Origin: Bacillota bacterium
GTDB taxonomy: Bacteria > Bacillota > UBA4882 > UBA10575
NCBI GenBank assembly: GCA_012838955.1
Contig: DUOH01000061.1
Span: 1-37,867 of the forward strand
Reading direction: 5' to 3'
DNA length: 37,867 bases
Below, in pieces: positions 15,978-24,105 of the stretch. Position 1 is the stretch's first letter; every line of letters begins with the position of its first letter. The notes under the pieces are model-generated. The model made no database searches. It saw nothing but the letters and a program-made list of their open reading frames with translations, and was not told where the DNA came from. The translations under genes and the position numbers were made by a program.

Positions 15978-16838
15978 GTGCGAAAACGCCCTCTCGGTCA
16001 AGCCGGGGTCGGCCCGGCGCGTCACAGTAGAACAACTATTCTCTGGTCTGCTCTTGTCCTAATTTTATTGGCTCTGTCTTTACCGGTCCGCGCGACTCTT
16101 CTGCAATCCGGGACAAAAAACCAAGTAGTATTACAGGTTCAGCAGTGGCTGGTACTCCTTGGCTATCTGAAACATCAACCCACCGGGTATTATGGCGCCC
16201 TAACCGAGCAAGCGGTGAAAGCATTTCAAACCGAACAAAACATCGTAGTGGACGGGGTAGTGGGCCGGGAAACCTTCTCTTTACTGAGAGAAAGAATTTG
16301 TCAGACTTTTCGCCCTACCGATGTGGTTTCTTCCAATCCTGATAGCGGATCACTCAGTGAACGGCGATCATTTTACGAGACAGCGGCGAGGAACACCCGG
16401 TCTACACCGGAGGCTTTCCCGGTTCACGGGGAACTGCTCTCCTGGGACCAGGTAAAACAAGTGTTTTTAATCGGAGATACAGCCCGGGTGCTGGATTTAG
16501 AGACCGGACTCTCTTTTCGTATCTATAGACACGGCGGACATCTTCATGCTGATTGTGAACCCTTATCTCCAAAGGATACAGCCATTATGTTTGCGGTTTT
16601 TGGCGGAAAGTGGAGTTGGGAGAGGAGAGCCGTCATTGTGGAGGTTGGAGAACACCGGATAGCCGCTTCTCTCAATGGACAACCTCATGGTAGATATAGT
16701 TTAAGAAATAACAATTTCTTCGGCCATTTTTGTGTGCACTTTTATCAGAGTCGTTTACACAAGAACGGTAAATTGGATCCCACCCACCAGCAGATGATTC
16801 TAAAGGCGGCTGGGATCAAGGAGAGTAAGGACTTGTGA
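15978..16838 (+). CDS. Secreted peptidoglycan-binding protein with GHFCVHF domain
   Basis: A 286-residue exported protein. A basic N-terminus and hydrophobic segment (about residues 20-40) look like a signal peptide or anchor. A PG_binding_1 domain follows (VLQVQQWLVLLGYL to AVKAFQTEQNIVVDGVVGRE). After a Ser-rich linker the C-terminal domain (about 150-286) has VLDLETGLSFRIYRHGG, WSWERRAVIVEV and GHFCVHF-x2-SRLH, with HQQ further on. This C-terminal domain recurs with PG_binding_1 in Clostridia; its function is unknown to me, although the Cys/His pattern suggests a catalytic or metal site like L,D-transpeptidases. AAGGAG at 15963-15968 selects GTG 15978. A sigma-E-like promoter suggests a role in the spore coat or cortex. 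The stop overlaps cmk. Confidence 0.8.
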   Translation: MRKRPLGQAGVGPARHSRTTILWSALVLILLALSLPVRATLLQSGTKNQVVLQVQQWLVLLGYLKHQPTGYYGALTEQAVKAFQTEQNIVVDGVVGRETFSLLRERICQTFRPTDVVSSNPDSGSLSERRSFYETAARNTRSTPEAFPVHGELLSWDQVKQVFLIGDTARVLDLETGLSFRIYRHGGHLHADCEPLSPKDTAIMFAVFGGKWSWERRAVIVEVGEHRIAASLNGQPHGRYSLRNNNFFGHFCVHFYQSRLHKNGKLDPTHQQMILKAAGIKESKDL

Positions 16839-17515
16839 TGGGTAAAAAAGGTATTAGTATAGCAATTGATGGTCCGGCCGGTTCCGGAAAGAGTACGGTT
16901 GCCCGCAGAGTGGCGGAGGCATTGGGCTTGCTTTATGTTGACACCGGCGCAATGTACCGCGCGGTTACCCTCAAAGCCCAGCGGGAAAAGATCTCCCTTG
17001 ATGATGGTGAAGCTTTGACTAAATTAGCTAATGAGCTTGATCTTTCCTATAAAAAAATGCCGGACCATACTTACCGGCTGTTCATGGATGGCGAGGATGT
17101 CAGTGACGAGATTCGCACGGAAAGAGTCAGCACAGGTGTATCTTTGGTCGCAGCCGTAAAAGGTGTACGCCGGGCTTTGGTGGAAAGGCAAAAGCAGATG
17201 GGAGCCGCCGGTGATGTGGTGATGGATGGGCGGGATATAGGTTCTACTGTATTGCCTGAGGCTGATTACAAGATCTTCTTAACAGCCTCCATCCACGAAA
17301 GGGCGAAACGCAGGTGGCTTGAGCTACAAGCTCAAAAGGTTGACGTCTCGCTGGAAGAGATAGAAGAAGGGCTGCAGAAACGGGATTATATCGACTGTAA
17401 CCGAGAGACGGATCCGTTGCGCCCTGCTCCCGGTTGCCTAATATTGGACACTACGGATCTTGATATAGATCAGGTAGTAGGGAAAATCCTAAGCCTGATC
17501 AATAATAATCCTTAA
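16838..17515 (+). CDS. cmk: (d)CMP kinase
   Basis: A 225-residue cytidylate kinase that phosphorylates CMP and dCMP with ATP. The P-loop is GPAGSGKST at about residues 11-19, followed by LYVDTGAMYRAVTL, the family hallmark. Also seen are VVMDGRDIGSTVLP in the CMP-binding region and the lid-type RRWLELQ. The ATG overlaps the stop of the preceding gene (TGATG). A GTG three bases earlier is in frame. With plsC, ispH and rpsA it forms the conserved clostridial cmk cluster. Confidence 0.96.
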   Translation: MGKKGISIAIDGPAGSGKSTVARRVAEALGLLYVDTGAMYRAVTLKAQREKISLDDGEALTKLANELDLSYKKMPDHTYRLFMDGEDVSDEIRTERVSTGVSLVAAVKGVRRALVERQKQMGAAGDVVMDGRDIGSTVLPEADYKIFLTASIHERAKRRWLELQAQKVDVSLEEIEEGLQKRDYIDCNRETDPLRPAPGCLILDTTDLDIDQVVGKILSLINNNP

Positions 17516-17554
17516 TAATCCTTGAACGGAGATTTACGCGGAGGAAGAACTATA

Positions 17555-18169
17555 ATGTTTTATAAATTTGCCTGGCATTTATTGTATTTATTTGTTAAAA
17601 TCCTATATAGATTGGAAGTCAAGGGGAGAGAGAATTTTCCCCAACAGGGTCCGGTGATTGTCGTTGCTAATCATGCCAATCTGATGGATCCGATTTTACT
17701 GGGAATTGGTCTAGGCAAAAGACAAGTCTGTTTCATGGCTAAAGAGCAGTTGTTTAAGATTCCGGTGTTGGGTTGGATCATTCGGAGACTGGGGGTTTTT
17801 CCGGTGAAAAGAGGCGCTAGCGACCGGGAGGCAATCCGCTCTGCCTTGCGTATACTGGGAGAAGGTAAGGTATTGGGCATGTTTCCAGAAGGGACCCGTT
17901 ACCGGGATGGCCGTATTCATGCTTTACGGTCCGGAGCTGCCACTTTAGCTGTGAAAAGTGGGGCTGTTGTCTTACCCATTTTTATTCATAATTCTCATCG
18001 CATAAAATTTCTGCGCTTCCCGAAGATTCGGATGCTCATTGGAGAGCCGTTTAAAATTAAATTATCGGATAATAAAAATAAAAGGGAGACAATAACGGAA
18101 GGAACCCGTTTGCTTCAGGAAAAAATGGGCGCCCTTTCCGAGCAGTTGAGTCAATCCGTGACTGATTAG
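17555..18169 (+). CDS. plsC: 1-acyl-sn-glycerol-3-phosphate acyltransferase
   Basis: A 204-residue membrane-associated acyltransferase that adds the second acyl chain in phosphatidic acid synthesis. It has an N-terminal hydrophobic helix, the catalytic NHANLMDP (H-x4-D) box, a KIPVLGWIIRRLGVFPVKRG segment and the FPEGTR substrate-binding motif, then PIFIHNS. GGAGGA at 17540-17545, nine bases before ATG 17555, fixes the start; the frame is open another 33 bases upstream. It belongs to the cmk-plsC-ispH-rpsA block and, with FakAB nearby, supplies phospholipid synthesis. Confidence 0.94.
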   Translation: MFYKFAWHLLYLFVKILYRLEVKGRENFPQQGPVIVVANHANLMDPILLGIGLGKRQVCFMAKEQLFKIPVLGWIIRRLGVFPVKRGASDREAIRSALRILGEGKVLGMFPEGTRYRDGRIHALRSGAATLAVKSGAVVLPIFIHNSHRIKFLRFPKIRMLIGEPFKIKLSDNKNKRETITEGTRLLQEKMGALSEQLSQSVTD

Positions 18170-18210
18170 GAATGATTTAGATTGATTAACAATCTGTGAT
18201 TGATTAGCAA

Positions 18211-18219
18211 TGATATAAT
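18211..18219 (+). promoter_or_regulatory. Extended -10 promoter element before ispH
   Basis: TGATATAAT is a perfect extended -10 box, in the AT-rich 160-base gap after plsC. There is no clear -35 hexamer at the right spacing. It could give ispH-rpsA a promoter of their own. Confidence 0.4.
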
Positions 18220-18260
18220 TTTTGAATTAATTATTAAATTAATTACTGAATTAAGCTTGG

Positions 18261-18303
18261 TACTGGCCAACAGGCCAACTGGGCGAACCGGCAATAGCCA
18301 GTA
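18261..18303 (+). other. Hairpins in the ispH leader
   Basis: TACTGGC (18261-18267) and GCCAGTA (18297-18303) are complementary, and within them TGGCC-AACA-GGCCA (18264-18277) forms an alternative perfect hairpin. The two are mutually exclusive. No known riboswitch is recognised and there is no U tract. Confidence 0.35.
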
Positions 18304-18330
18304 TTCATTAGTAATTTGGGATGAGGAAGT

Positions 18331-19230
18331 ATGATAGGGAATAAGCATGGTAGAAAAAAGATACTAATCGGAGAAAAAGCCGGATGCTGTTTTGGTGTAA
18401 ACAGAGCCCTGAAAATCGCAGCACAAACCCGGAAAAACCATTCCGAAAATGTTTATACATTGGGGCCTTTGATTCACAACCCCAGAGTAATACAGAAGTT
18501 GGCCGGTGAGGGCATTACTCCCATCGAAAGTCTGGATCAGGCGGCGCCCGGGGGGATATTAATCATTAGATCGCACGGTGTTGGTCCGCAATTGGTGGCC
18601 GCCGCGAGGGACAAAGGTTTAAAGATAGTTGATGCCACTTGTCCCTTTGTGAAGCAGGAACAGAATCTGGCAATGGGTTTGCTCAACCAAGGTTATGAAG
18701 TAGTGGTGGTGGGAGAAGCCAGCCACGCGGAAGTGATTGCGGTGGTAGACTCTTTGTCCGGTCAGGCTCTGGTGATCGCTCCTGATGATTTGACTCCTTT
18801 AGCGGAGAGAAAGCTTTCTCCCCGTGTGGGTGTGGTCTGTCAAACCACCCAGAGTCAGGAAGGTTTAAACCGGGTGGTCAATGCCTTACTCCCTTTGGTG
18901 AAAGAGCTGAAGATCTATAATACTATTTGTAGCGCTACCACACAGAGACAGAATGAAGTCTTAGCGCTCGCCAAAACAGCACAGGTTTTATTAGTGATCG
19001 GGGGAAAAAACTCCGCCAACACCCGTCATTTGGCAGAGATTGGGTCCTCCCTGGTTCCTACCTATCATATAGAAGATAAAAACGAGATCAAGCCAGAATG
19101 GTTTAGAAATATTGATACTATTGGGATTACAGCCGGCGCTTCAACTCCGCAAGAACAGATCGAGGAGGTTGTGAACTGGCTGGAAGAAAACTTGCAGGAG
19201 GAATTGGAATGGACGAAAGAGATCAAATGA
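18331..19230 (+). CDS. ispH: 4-hydroxy-3-methylbut-2-enyl diphosphate reductase
   Basis: A 299-residue iron-sulfur enzyme making IPP and DMAPP in the last step of the MEP pathway. The three cluster cysteines are C20 (GCCFGV), C104 (DATCP) and C200 (NTICSATTQRQ). Substrate-binding histidines are in LIHNP (H50), RSHGV (H82) and SHAEV (H132). GAGGA before ATG 18331 gives the start. In several Clostridia ispH is fused to an S1 gene; here they are separate but overlap by 22 bases. The product feeds the polyprenyl synthase encoded later in the window. Confidence 0.96.
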   Translation: MIGNKHGRKKILIGEKAGCCFGVNRALKIAAQTRKNHSENVYTLGPLIHNPRVIQKLAGEGITPIESLDQAAPGGILIIRSHGVGPQLVAAARDKGLKIVDATCPFVKQEQNLAMGLLNQGYEVVVVGEASHAEVIAVVDSLSGQALVIAPDDLTPLAERKLSPRVGVVCQTTQSQEGLNRVVNALLPLVKELKIYNTICSATTQRQNEVLALAKTAQVLLVIGGKNSANTRHLAEIGSSLVPTYHIEDKNEIKPEWFRNIDTIGITAGASTPQEQIEEVVNWLEENLQEELEWTKEIK

Positions 19231-20501
19231 CCCAAGAAAAACCAGAAGAGGAGGTAAAAACCACGCCTGAGCTTTCTGCAGAAACCTCTGCGGAAGAAAG
19301 CGTCATGACGATGGAGACCGACCTACCCACCTTGGAAGAGGGCGCTATTATTCAGGCCAAAGTAGTGCTGGTCCAAGATGATGCCGCTTATGTTGACGTG
19401 GGATGGAAATCAGACTTACCTGTGCCTTTACCTGAACTAACCGCTGAAAAGGTTACTTCCGCCCATCAGGTAGTAAAAGAGGGCGATTATATAGAAGTCA
19501 AGGTCGTAAGGTCACGCGATGAGGACAAAGTTCTTTTATCCAAACGTCAAGCGGAGCAGAGCAGGTTATGGCAGGAATTGGAAGAAGTTTATAAAGAAAA
19601 ACAACAAGTTACCGGAGAAATCAAGAAGGCGATCAAAGGTGGTTTGGAGGTAGAAATCAAAGGACTAAGGGCATTTTTGCCGGCCTCCCAAGCCGACCTT
19701 GGTTTTGTCCGCGACCTGAATACCTTAGTCGGGCAGGAAAGTAACTTCTATATAATCGAATTTTCTATTCCCAAGAGACAATTGGTCGTCTCCAGACGGG
19801 CGGTACTGGAAGAGGAGAAGGCTGCAGCGGAAGAAAGAATTTATTCCCAGATCAAGGAAGGGGATACCCGAACCGGAGTAGTCACCCGGTTAGCCTCTTT
19901 TGGCGCGTTTGTGGATATCGGCGAAGGGGTCGAAGGATTACTACATGTCTCCGAGCTCTCTTGGGATCACGTGGGACATCCGTCCGAACGCCTGAAAGAA
20001 GGGGACCAGATTGAAGCCTTGATTATCAAGATTGATGCGGAAGCCAAGCGCATCTCCTTAAGTCTAAAACAGCTTATCCCGCATCCTTGGGAGACCGCAG
20101 CGGAAAAGTTTAAGGCCGGGGACATCGTAGAGGGAGAAGTGGTGAGGATCACGCCCTTCGGCGCTTTTGTGCATTTGGGTGAGGGGATTGACGGCTTGAT
20201 TCACATCTCGCAATTAAGCGAGGAGCGGGTAGAAAAACCCGAGGACGTGGTGGCAGTCGGGCAAAAGGTGAAGGCCAGGATTCTGAAGGTCGATCCGGAG
20301 AACAGAAGGATTGGTCTAAGCCTTAGGGAGCCAAAGGCCAAGAAAGAGCCGGAATTAGAGAAAACAGAGCCAAAAGGAGCGAGCAAAGAGGAGACGCCCC
20401 TCCTTTACCAGGAAGATAATAAGCCCTTGGCCTCTAATTTAGGGGACTTATTGGCGGAAAAGATGTCCGCTGCCAATAACCATAACGAAAAAGAAGACTA
20501 G
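19209..20501 (+). CDS. rpsA: 30S ribosomal protein S1 homologue (four S1 domains)
   Basis: A 430-residue RNA-binding protein with a Glu-rich N-terminal leader and four S1 domains at about residues 43-112, 130-196, 216-286 and 302-372. The last two are closest to consensus (GVVTRLASFGAFVDIGEGVE, VVRITPFGAFVHLGEGIDGL). A charged tail follows. Four domains are usual for Gram-positive S1 homologues, which aid translation or RNA turnover rather than being full-length enterobacterial S1. GGAGG before ATG 19209 sets a start inside ispH; ATG 19227 is an alternative. A strong terminator follows. Confidence 0.92.
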   Translation: MDERDQMTQEKPEEEVKTTPELSAETSAEESVMTMETDLPTLEEGAIIQAKVVLVQDDAAYVDVGWKSDLPVPLPELTAEKVTSAHQVVKEGDYIEVKVVRSRDEDKVLLSKRQAEQSRLWQELEEVYKEKQQVTGEIKKAIKGGLEVEIKGLRAFLPASQADLGFVRDLNTLVGQESNFYIIEFSIPKRQLVVSRRAVLEEEKAAAEERIYSQIKEGDTRTGVVTRLASFGAFVDIGEGVEGLLHVSELSWDHVGHPSERLKEGDQIEALIIKIDAEAKRISLSLKQLIPHPWETAAEKFKAGDIVEGEVVRITPFGAFVHLGEGIDGLIHISQLSEERVEKPEDVVAVGQKVKARILKVDPENRRIGLSLREPKAKKEPELEKTEPKGASKEETPLLYQEDNKPLASNLGDLLAEKMSAANNHNEKED

Positions 20502-20527
20502 AACCTATATTAACTTGGTGTTCTTTT

Positions 20528-20557
20528 AAAGACTGTCCGTATGGACAGTCTTTTTTT
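20528..20557 (+). terminator. Rho-independent terminator after rpsA
   Basis: AAAGACTGTCC, loop GTAT, GGACAGTCTTT and a run of T: an 11-base-pair stem with a tetraloop and a U tract, 27 bases after rpsA. It ends the long asp23-to-rpsA block. Confidence 0.92.
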
Positions 20558-20621
20558 GTGCGCCTGAATCGAAGATTTTCTTTTCCTCCGGTATTGGATG
20601 GGACTTACGGTGAAATAATAA

Positions 20622-20765
20622 GGTAGTCCCTACTCCCTGACTACCGGAACGGACGCCCCAGCCAGTAACCAGTAAAGAGTAATTACCAGTTGATAAATAC
20701 ACGATCACACTCTGTTTGATCCGGCGAGTGCTGTGCGTAACAGTGATGAGCTACCGAAAGGGTAG
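20622..20765 (+). other. Possible structured leader of the sporulation block
   Basis: The 286-base gap before the DUF1614 gene has several short complementary stretches: GGTAGTC (20622-20628) with GACTACC (20639-20645), CTGT-GCGTA-ACAG (20731-20743) and CTACC-GAAAG-GGTAG (20751-20765). GGTAGTCC occurs twice (20622, 20761), so the CTACC arms could pair alternatively. No known riboswitch class is recognised. Confidence 0.3.
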
Positions 20766-20787
20766 TCCAGGAACAGGAGGTAAGAGC

Positions 20788-21465
20788 ATGAATATTGGGA
20801 TCCTACTCTTAATCGGGGTTGGCATATTGATCCTGCTTGGCCTGGCTCAACAGGTTCTGGATAGACTTTATCTCACTGATAAACAGGCCTTGATTCTGCT
20901 AGCCGCGATTATCGGCGGTAGCTTCATTGATCTGCAGCTGTACCGAGGAACTCCGGAGATCTCGGTGAATCTCGGAGGGGCGATTATTCCGGTGACTGTG
21001 GGTATTTATGTGTTATCCAGGGCAGGAACTAGGAAGGAACTGGTACGGGGGGTGATGGGCGCTCTCATTTCCGGGCTGGTACTCTACGGGGTCTCAAAGT
21101 TCTACGAATTCGATACCCATACCGGTTTTTTAGACCCGCAATACTTATGGGGTCTGCTCACCGGAGCAGTGGCCTATCTGATCGGTCGCTCGCGCAGACT
21201 GGCCTTTATCTGCGCTACCTTTGGCGTAGTCTTGGCTGACCTGGCCCATGCGGTGGAAGCCATCAGCAAGGGTCTGCCCTCACCCACCCGGATCGGAGGC
21301 GCAGGTGGCTTTGATACGGTAATCATTGCCGCGATCATTGCCGTGGTATTAGCGGAGTTGATCGGAGAATCCGGGGAAAGGTTACAAGGCGGGCCGGTGC
21401 GTTCGGAGGAAAGACCTAAAGGGCTCTTAGAACCTGATCACTGGGAGGGAGGGAATGAAGATTAA
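20788..21465 (+). CDS. DUF1614 family membrane protein
   Basis: A 225-residue integral membrane protein with about six or seven hydrophobic segments, starting with a membrane helix. Residues such as IGGSFIDLQLYRGTPEISVN, GGAIIPVTVGIYVLSRA and GAGGFDTVIIAAIIAVVLAE match my recollection of the DUF1614 family, which is of unknown function. ACAGGAGG is seven bases before ATG 20788. The gene overlaps the SpoIIP-like gene by 11 bases. The association with sporulation genes suggests an accessory membrane role during engulfment or spore envelope formation, but this is inference. Confidence 0.75.
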   Translation: MNIGILLLIGVGILILLGLAQQVLDRLYLTDKQALILLAAIIGGSFIDLQLYRGTPEISVNLGGAIIPVTVGIYVLSRAGTRKELVRGVMGALISGLVLYGVSKFYEFDTHTGFLDPQYLWGLLTGAVAYLIGRSRRLAFICATFGVVLADLAHAVEAISKGLPSPTRIGGAGGFDTVIIAAIIAVVLAELIGESGERLQGGPVRSEERPKGLLEPDHWEGGNED

Positions 21466-22582
21466 GGTTAAAATCAGCCGGTTTTCTCTGGGAATATTCC
21501 TTCTGTTGGTAGCCGGTCTGTCCTGGCCGGTGTCTGGAGAAGGAGAAAGAACAGACGGGCACTATTCCATGGTGGATCAGGAGGGAAGAGTGATCTGTCG
21601 AACAGCCCATCGTTTGGAGCGGGGCGATGAATATTTAACCGCCGACAATTCCCTGTACAGAGTGGAATCCGTCGAAGGAGACCGGGCTCATGTACGCTTT
21701 GTAAAAAAAGTACAGTTGACCGCCTCTCCGTCCTTTCTCTCGCAAGTGGGCCGGAAGATTCGGGCCTTGGTGAGGGGCGGCAGCGCGGCAGAAGATGAAT
21801 GGGGATTACCCGCTCAAGCCAAGGAAAGGCCGGTTGCCATCTATCATACGCATTCCGATGAATCATATGTGCCGACCGAGGGCCGGGCTAGTGTGGAGAA
21901 GGAGGGCGGGATCATAGAAGTTGGTGAGGCCTTTGCGCAAGCGTTGAAAGAACGCGGTATACCGGTGGTTCATGACCGAACCTCCCATGTCCCCCATGAT
22001 TCTATGTCTTATGACCGCTCGCGTCGGACTGCCATAGAACTGTTGAAGAAGAACCCCATTGCCTTGGTGGATATTCACAGGGATGCGGTTCCCCGGGAGG
22101 AATATACGGATGAAGTTAACAATACAACCATCTCCAAAATACAGTTTGTCGTTGGCAGACAGAACCCGAACAAAGGTGCGAATGACGCCTTTGCCAGGCA
22201 AATCAAAGCGGAAGTAGATAAAAAGTATCCTGGGTTGGTCAAGGGGATCTTTTATGGCAAGGGAAAGTACAATCAGGATTTGGCGCCTCGGTTGATCCTG
22301 ATTGAGGTAGGAACCCATACCAATACCAGGCAGGAAGCGGAGCGGGGGGCGGCGATCTTCGCTGCGGCCGCCCGAGAAGTCCTGGCCCGACCGGTCCGGA
22401 CGGAAAGAAACGTCAAGCAAGGCTCAGGCCGATCCTTGTTATGGATTATCGGTCTGGCTGCGGTCGGAGTAGCCATCTTTCTGGCGCTGAATGGCGGATG
22501 GAATAAGATTCGAAGTGAGGTGGGGAGAATGTCCGGGGATAGTGATTCCGGAGGAGAGCATGACTCACCGGGAGAGGAATAA
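21455..22582 (+). CDS. SpoIIP-like cell-wall amidase
   Basis: A 375-residue exported protein of the stage II sporulation protein P family, an N-acetylmuramoyl-L-alanine amidase and endopeptidase that with SpoIID remodels peptidoglycan during engulfment. It has an N-terminal signal or anchor helix. The catalytic domain (about 125-310) begins with IYHTHSDESYVPTEG (H131, H133 and E136), followed by VDIHRDA and LIEVGTHTNT, the other metal and active-site elements. A C-terminal helix (SLLWIIGLAAVGVAIFLAL) is a second possible anchor. GGGAGGGA precedes ATG 21455. Whether it is the main SpoIIP or a paralogue cannot be told here. Confidence 0.88.
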   Translation: MKIKVKISRFSLGIFLLLVAGLSWPVSGEGERTDGHYSMVDQEGRVICRTAHRLERGDEYLTADNSLYRVESVEGDRAHVRFVKKVQLTASPSFLSQVGRKIRALVRGGSAAEDEWGLPAQAKERPVAIYHTHSDESYVPTEGRASVEKEGGIIEVGEAFAQALKERGIPVVHDRTSHVPHDSMSYDRSRRTAIELLKKNPIALVDIHRDAVPREEYTDEVNNTTISKIQFVVGRQNPNKGANDAFARQIKAEVDKKYPGLVKGIFYGKGKYNQDLAPRLILIEVGTHTNTRQEAERGAAIFAAAAREVLARPVRTERNVKQGSGRSLLWIIGLAAVGVAIFLALNGGWNKIRSEVGRMSGDSDSGGEHDSPGEE

Positions 22583-22973
22583 AGTAAAAGTGGTTTACCA
22601 TTGGTCCGGCTCCGGAAATATAGGCGCCTTGGCCGCCGCTCTGCATCTGGGATTTTTGGCAACTACAGACGGTGGTTCTCAGGTGGCCACGGAGATAAAC
22701 CTCCCCTTTGAGGGAGGTTTTACCGGTAAAAATCAAGGATCTCTCTGCTTTGTAGGGCGGGCCCGGGAAGGGGAGGAGATTTATATATTCCCCAGGGGTA
22801 AAAAACCTGCTTTACCTCTGAAGACACTCAAAGAGACGGTCCGGCTCCTCGAAGCGGACCCTGCCGATTATTATTTGGTGGATTGTGATTTCTGCTTAAA
22901 ACAGGGGAAAAGCCAGGTCTTGATCACCCTCAGCCGGATTGTAACTCAAGTCAAAGAGGAGTTGGCGGATTGA
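22560..22973 (+). CDS. DUF3189 family protein, first copy
   Basis: A 137-residue protein of unknown function. Its start VKVVYHWSGSGNIGALAAAL resembles the DUF3189 N-terminus, but it lacks the Cys and the Gly-Ala-His-Ser stretch seen in the second copy. The C-terminal half contains CDFCLKQG. GGAGGAG four bases before ATG 22560 gives the start; the frame is open further upstream inside the SpoIIP gene. It overlaps the SpoIIP-like gene by 23 bases and the next gene by four, so all are co-translated. Confidence 0.75.
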   Translation: MTHRERNKVKVVYHWSGSGNIGALAAALHLGFLATTDGGSQVATEINLPFEGGFTGKNQGSLCFVGRAREGEEIYIFPRGKKPALPLKTLKETVRLLEADPADYYLVDCDFCLKQGKSQVLITLSRIVTQVKEELAD

Positions 22974-23428
22974 AGGTGATCTACCATTGCCATGGAGGTG
23001 CCCATTCGTCGGTGGTCGCCGCTCATCTGCACTTAGGAAATATCCCGATGCAGGGTGAAGTTCCACCGGAGGCGATCATGCTGCTGCCCGAATTCGACCG
23101 GGCCACCTCGGAGGATTGGGGAAGTCCCAAGCTGGTTGGGGTGGACGGACAGGGAAACCAGGTCTATATCTTGGGCTTGGGCAGAAAAACAGCCATTTGT
23201 ATTAGAGCGGCCACTTCTTTATGCCTGCAGTTGAGGAAAGGCGGTGAGGTGGTCTTCGTGGAAACTCTGTCTTCCATCGGCGCGTTGACCAGAATCGGTG
23301 GCTTCACCTCTAAAGTGTTGGGAGCTGAACATTTAGGGAGAACCCTGGCGGCCAGAGGGATCGTCAAATCCCTGGAGCGGTTGAGACAGTTAGTCGCCTC
23401 CACTAAAAAAATATATGGAATGGAATGA
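22970..23428 (+). CDS. DUF3189 family protein, second copy
   Basis: A 152-residue protein whose N-terminus MKVIYHCHGGAHSSVVAAHL has the canonical DUF3189 signature (YHC-x-GGAHSS). The family is widespread in spore-forming Clostridia and has no assigned function. The loop resembles a P-loop or phosphatase-like active site, but that is only suggestive. It begins with TTG overlapping the stop of the first copy (TTGA). The middle part is GNQVYILGLGRKTAICIRAA, and an ETLSSIGALTRIGGFTSK segment follows. Confidence 0.8.
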   Translation: MKVIYHCHGGAHSSVVAAHLHLGNIPMQGEVPPEAIMLLPEFDRATSEDWGSPKLVGVDGQGNQVYILGLGRKTAICIRAATSLCLQLRKGGEVVFVETLSSIGALTRIGGFTSKVLGAEHLGRTLAARGIVKSLERLRQLVASTKKIYGME

Positions 23429-23432
23429 AGAG

Positions 23433-24002
23433 ATGATTCCCAAAAAAATCATTATCATCACTGACGGTGACGGCAACGCCAAAGCAGCGGTGGAAAAGGC
23501 CGGGCAGAATCTGGGTCTGCGGACGATCTCCTTATCTTCGGGAAACCCTACGCTCATCCCCAAAGAAGAACTGGTTGACCAGATTCTGCATTGCCAAGGG
23601 GAACCCGTATTGGTAATGGTGGATGATGCTGGCGCCCGGAGAAAAGGCGAGGGTGAGCAGAGACTGGAGGGCTTGGTCAAAGACGAACGCCTCCAGGTCC
23701 TGGGAGTCTTGGCTGTGGCCTCGGATACGGAAAAAGTTGAGGGCACGCCGGTTGATCTATCCGTGAACCGCCAAGGACAAATACTGCGCCGACCTGTTGA
23801 CAAAGAAGGTCACGCCGAAAGGAAAGGCCGGTTCAGAGTAGAGGGGGATACTGTTGATATTTTAAACCGGTTGGACGTGCCGATTGTGGTAGGAGTCGGC
23901 GACCCCGGAAAGATGGGTGAAGCCGATGCGGTGGAGGACGGAGCACAAATCACCACCCTGGCTATTAAAGAAGTGTTGAAACATCATGGTTTGACTCACT
24001 GA
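23433..24002 (+). CDS. Stage V sporulation protein AE1-type protein
   Basis: A 189-residue soluble protein of the SpoVAE1 family (the soluble protein named with spoVA genes, not the membrane SpoVAE). Recognised parts are KKIIIITDGDGNAKAAVEKA, ISLSSGNPTLI, a VLVMVDDAGARRKGEGEQ stretch, VLGVLAVASDTEKVEGTPVD and VPIVVGVGDPGKM. SpoVA proteins move dipicolinic acid into the spore; the precise role of this subunit is unclear. No spoVAC or spoVAD gene is nearby. The N-terminus at ATG 23433 is chosen by homology; an ATG at 23415 is in frame, and both have weak ribosome-binding sites, so coupling to the preceding gene is likely. Confidence 0.85.
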   Translation: MIPKKIIIITDGDGNAKAAVEKAGQNLGLRTISLSSGNPTLIPKEELVDQILHCQGEPVLVMVDDAGARRKGEGEQRLEGLVKDERLQVLGVLAVASDTEKVEGTPVDLSVNRQGQILRRPVDKEGHAERKGRFRVEGDTVDILNRLDVPIVVGVGDPGKMGEADAVEDGAQITTLAIKEVLKHHGLTH

Positions 24003-24105
24003 CCCGGCAAGGCTCGCGTACGGATTAGCGGATAACTGTGGCGGTAATCATTTACTGGTGACGGCGGACGCCATCAAGGTTAGAAAGTGAGGGAGGGAGC
24101 AGTAA

